A stretch of 6,342 nucleotides of DNA from Desulfobacterales bacterium (GTDB taxonomy: Bacteria; Desulfobacterota; Desulfobacteria; Desulfobacterales; C00003106): positions 1 through 6,342 of the forward strand of contig JAUWMN010000107.1 of assembly GCA_030613165.1 (NCBI GenBank), written 5' to 3'. Below, one piece after another: positions 5,961 to 6,342 of this stretch. The notes beneath the pieces were generated by a model. The model saw only the letters and a list, made by a program, of their open reading frames with translations. It did no database searches and was not told the origin of the DNA. Within the stretch, counting starts at the first letter, position 1. Each line of letters opens with the position of its first letter. A program made the position numbers and the translations under genes.

Positions 5961-6092
5961 TTTTGCATAATTGCCATTTTTCCGTGATGCGGCGTCAGGC
6001 TTCAAAATTTAATCCTCGAAATACCTTATGTATTCCTCCGGTTAATTTTTTCACCTTCCTTGCCTGACGGAAAAATGTCGCATTATGCAAAG
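5961..6092. repeat. long imperfect palindrome (REP/MITE-like), about 130 bp
   Basis: Outer arms TTTGCATAAT (5962-5971) and ATTATGCAAA (6082-6091) pair perfectly. After a small internal loop, CATTTTTCC (5975-5983) pairs with GGAAAAATG (6069-6077). After a roughly 10-nt bulge, CGTCAGGC (5993-6000) pairs with GCCTGACG (6062-6069). The inner and middle stems compete for the base at 6069, so only one of them can use it. A 61-nt loop (6001-6061) remains. No reading frame of note lies inside. It may be a dispersed palindromic repeat or a structured RNA. Pairing stops at 6091/6092, just before the putative left end of the IS110-type element. Confidence 0.75.
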
Positions 6093-6109
6093 CTTGCTAT
6101 ATTGCAGTA

Positions 6110-6135
6110 AGCCTTGAGTTCAAATAAAAAAGGCT
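6110..6135 (+). other. leader hairpin A of the IS element
   Basis: AGCCTT (6110-6115) pairs with AAGGCT (6130-6135). The loop also contains TTGA-GT-TCAA. The GGCT of its right arm (6132-6135) is also the left foot of the larger hairpin at 6132-6201, so the two folds exclude each other. Confidence 0.45.
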
Positions 6136-6201
6136 ATACTCATTTCGATTCCAGTTACAGTAAGTTGGTTGGTAATCCGGAATCAAAAGAGGAGCATAGC
6201 C
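6132..6201 (+). promoter_or_regulatory. leader hairpin B enclosing the transposase ribosome-binding site; candidate guide-RNA segment
   Basis: GGCTAT (6132-6137) pairs with ATAGCC (6196-6201). After a 1x1 mismatch, CTC (6139-6141) pairs with GAG (6192-6194). After an internal loop, GATTCC (6147-6152) pairs with GGAATC (6179-6184). After a 2x3 internal loop, TTAC (6155-6158) pairs with GTAA (6172-6175), closing a 13-nt loop. The structure ends exactly one base before the transposase ATG, and its right arm holds the binding site AGAGGAG (6188-6194). Two readings are possible: a translational lock against read-through transcripts, as known for other IS elements, or part of the bridge RNA that IS110-group elements encode upstream of the recombinase. 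Confidence 0.55.
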
Positions 6202-6342
6202 ATGACATATAGTAAAACTGAAAAAATCAAAATTATCAACGAAAAAACGCTCATTGTTGCTTTGGATATTGGTAAGAAAGTTCATTATGGCTACTTCAGG
6301 ACACCTAAAAATCAAGATATTAAACCGTTTTCGTTTTATAAC
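6202..6342 (+). CDS. IS110-family transposase/recombinase, N-terminal 47 residues (cut by window end)
   Basis: IS110 enzymes are DEDD (RuvC-like) recombinases that move the element through a circular intermediate and, in studied members, are guided by an RNA from the element's own non-coding end. The 47 visible residues contain the strand TLIVALDIGKKVHYGYF (16-32). Asp22 is placed where the first DEDD aspartate of the family lies (DxGK). The following TPKNQDIKPFSFYN resembles the early linker of such transposases. The start ATG 6202 has an excellent binding site, AGAGGAG (6188-6194), seven bases upstream. The later DEDD residues and the C-terminal catalytic serine domain fall outside the window, so intactness cannot be judged. 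Low-GC codon use differs from the nrd operon. Confidence 0.8.
   Translation, partial: MTYSKTEKIKIINEKTLIVALDIGKKVHYGYFRTPKNQDIKPFSFYN

Larger units (their letters stand above)
6092..6342 (+). mobile_element. left part of an IS110-family insertion sequence (cut by window end)
   Basis: The transposase start at 6202 identifies the element. Its left boundary is inferred near 6090-6095, where the symmetry of the preceding palindrome ends; this could be wrong by tens of bases. IS110 elements lack long terminal repeats and usually make no target duplication, so the edge cannot be read from the sequence alone. The roughly 110-nt non-coding end before the transposase is highly structured (hairpins at 6110-6135 and 6132-6201). 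Confidence 0.55.

Noticed and set aside
6097..6315. Minus-strand open frame over the IS leader and transposase start
   Set aside because: It covers the hairpin region and the antisense of a recognisable transposase; no binding site or recognisable sequence.

Overview
The window looks like chromosomal DNA of an anaerobic bacterium. It carries an oxygen-sensitive class III ribonucleotide reductase operon, a glutaredoxin-like redoxin built into that operon, and an IS110-type transposase start. The coding style, the AT-rich gaps and the CGCAAAGGCGCAAAG-type palindromic repeats fit a deltaproteobacterial (Desulfobacterota) lineage. That placement is an impression from the sequence, not a search result.

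Layout. Positions 1-792 are the 3' three quarters of mtnA (methylthioribose-1-phosphate isomerase), followed by a probable terminator. An AT-rich gap of about 500 bp (793-1299) holds two copies of a T9-containing direct repeat and a promoter (TTGACA-N17-TTTACT) overlain by two NrdR-box-like sites 32 bp apart. It then holds a 175-bp segment bounded by a perfect 19-bp inverted repeat. From 1300 to 4430 runs a tightly packed operon nrdD-nrdH-nrdG: catalytic subunit, redoxin and radical-SAM activase. An unrecognised 169-residue protein (4608-5117, +) and a seven-beta-strand methyltransferase of the lysine-methyltransferase-like family 16 (5130-5807, -) follow and converge. From about 5961 to the window end there is a long imperfect palindrome, then the left part of an IS110-family element whose transposase is cut by the window end.

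How the parts work together. NrdG would use S-adenosylmethionine to put a glycyl radical on NrdD. NrdD would reduce NTPs to dNTPs. The small CxxC protein between them is the likely electron donor that re-reduces the NrdD active site, in place of formate. The two NrdR-like boxes suggest repression by the dNTP-sensing regulator NrdR, in addition to the ATP-cone of NrdD. An insertion-like palindromic element now separates that promoter from nrdD.

Most notable: (i) the complete NrdR/promoter architecture upstream of a redoxin-type class III RNR, with a palindromic element in the leader; (ii) a 70-nt hairpin ending exactly at the transposase start codon that would bury its ribosome-binding site and competes with a second hairpin; (iii) the abrupt end of a large palindrome where the IS110-type element seems to begin, as expected if the element targets palindromic repeats. 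IS110 elements are known to carry a guide (bridge) RNA in a non-coding end, so the leader before the transposase is the best place in this window for a structured RNA.
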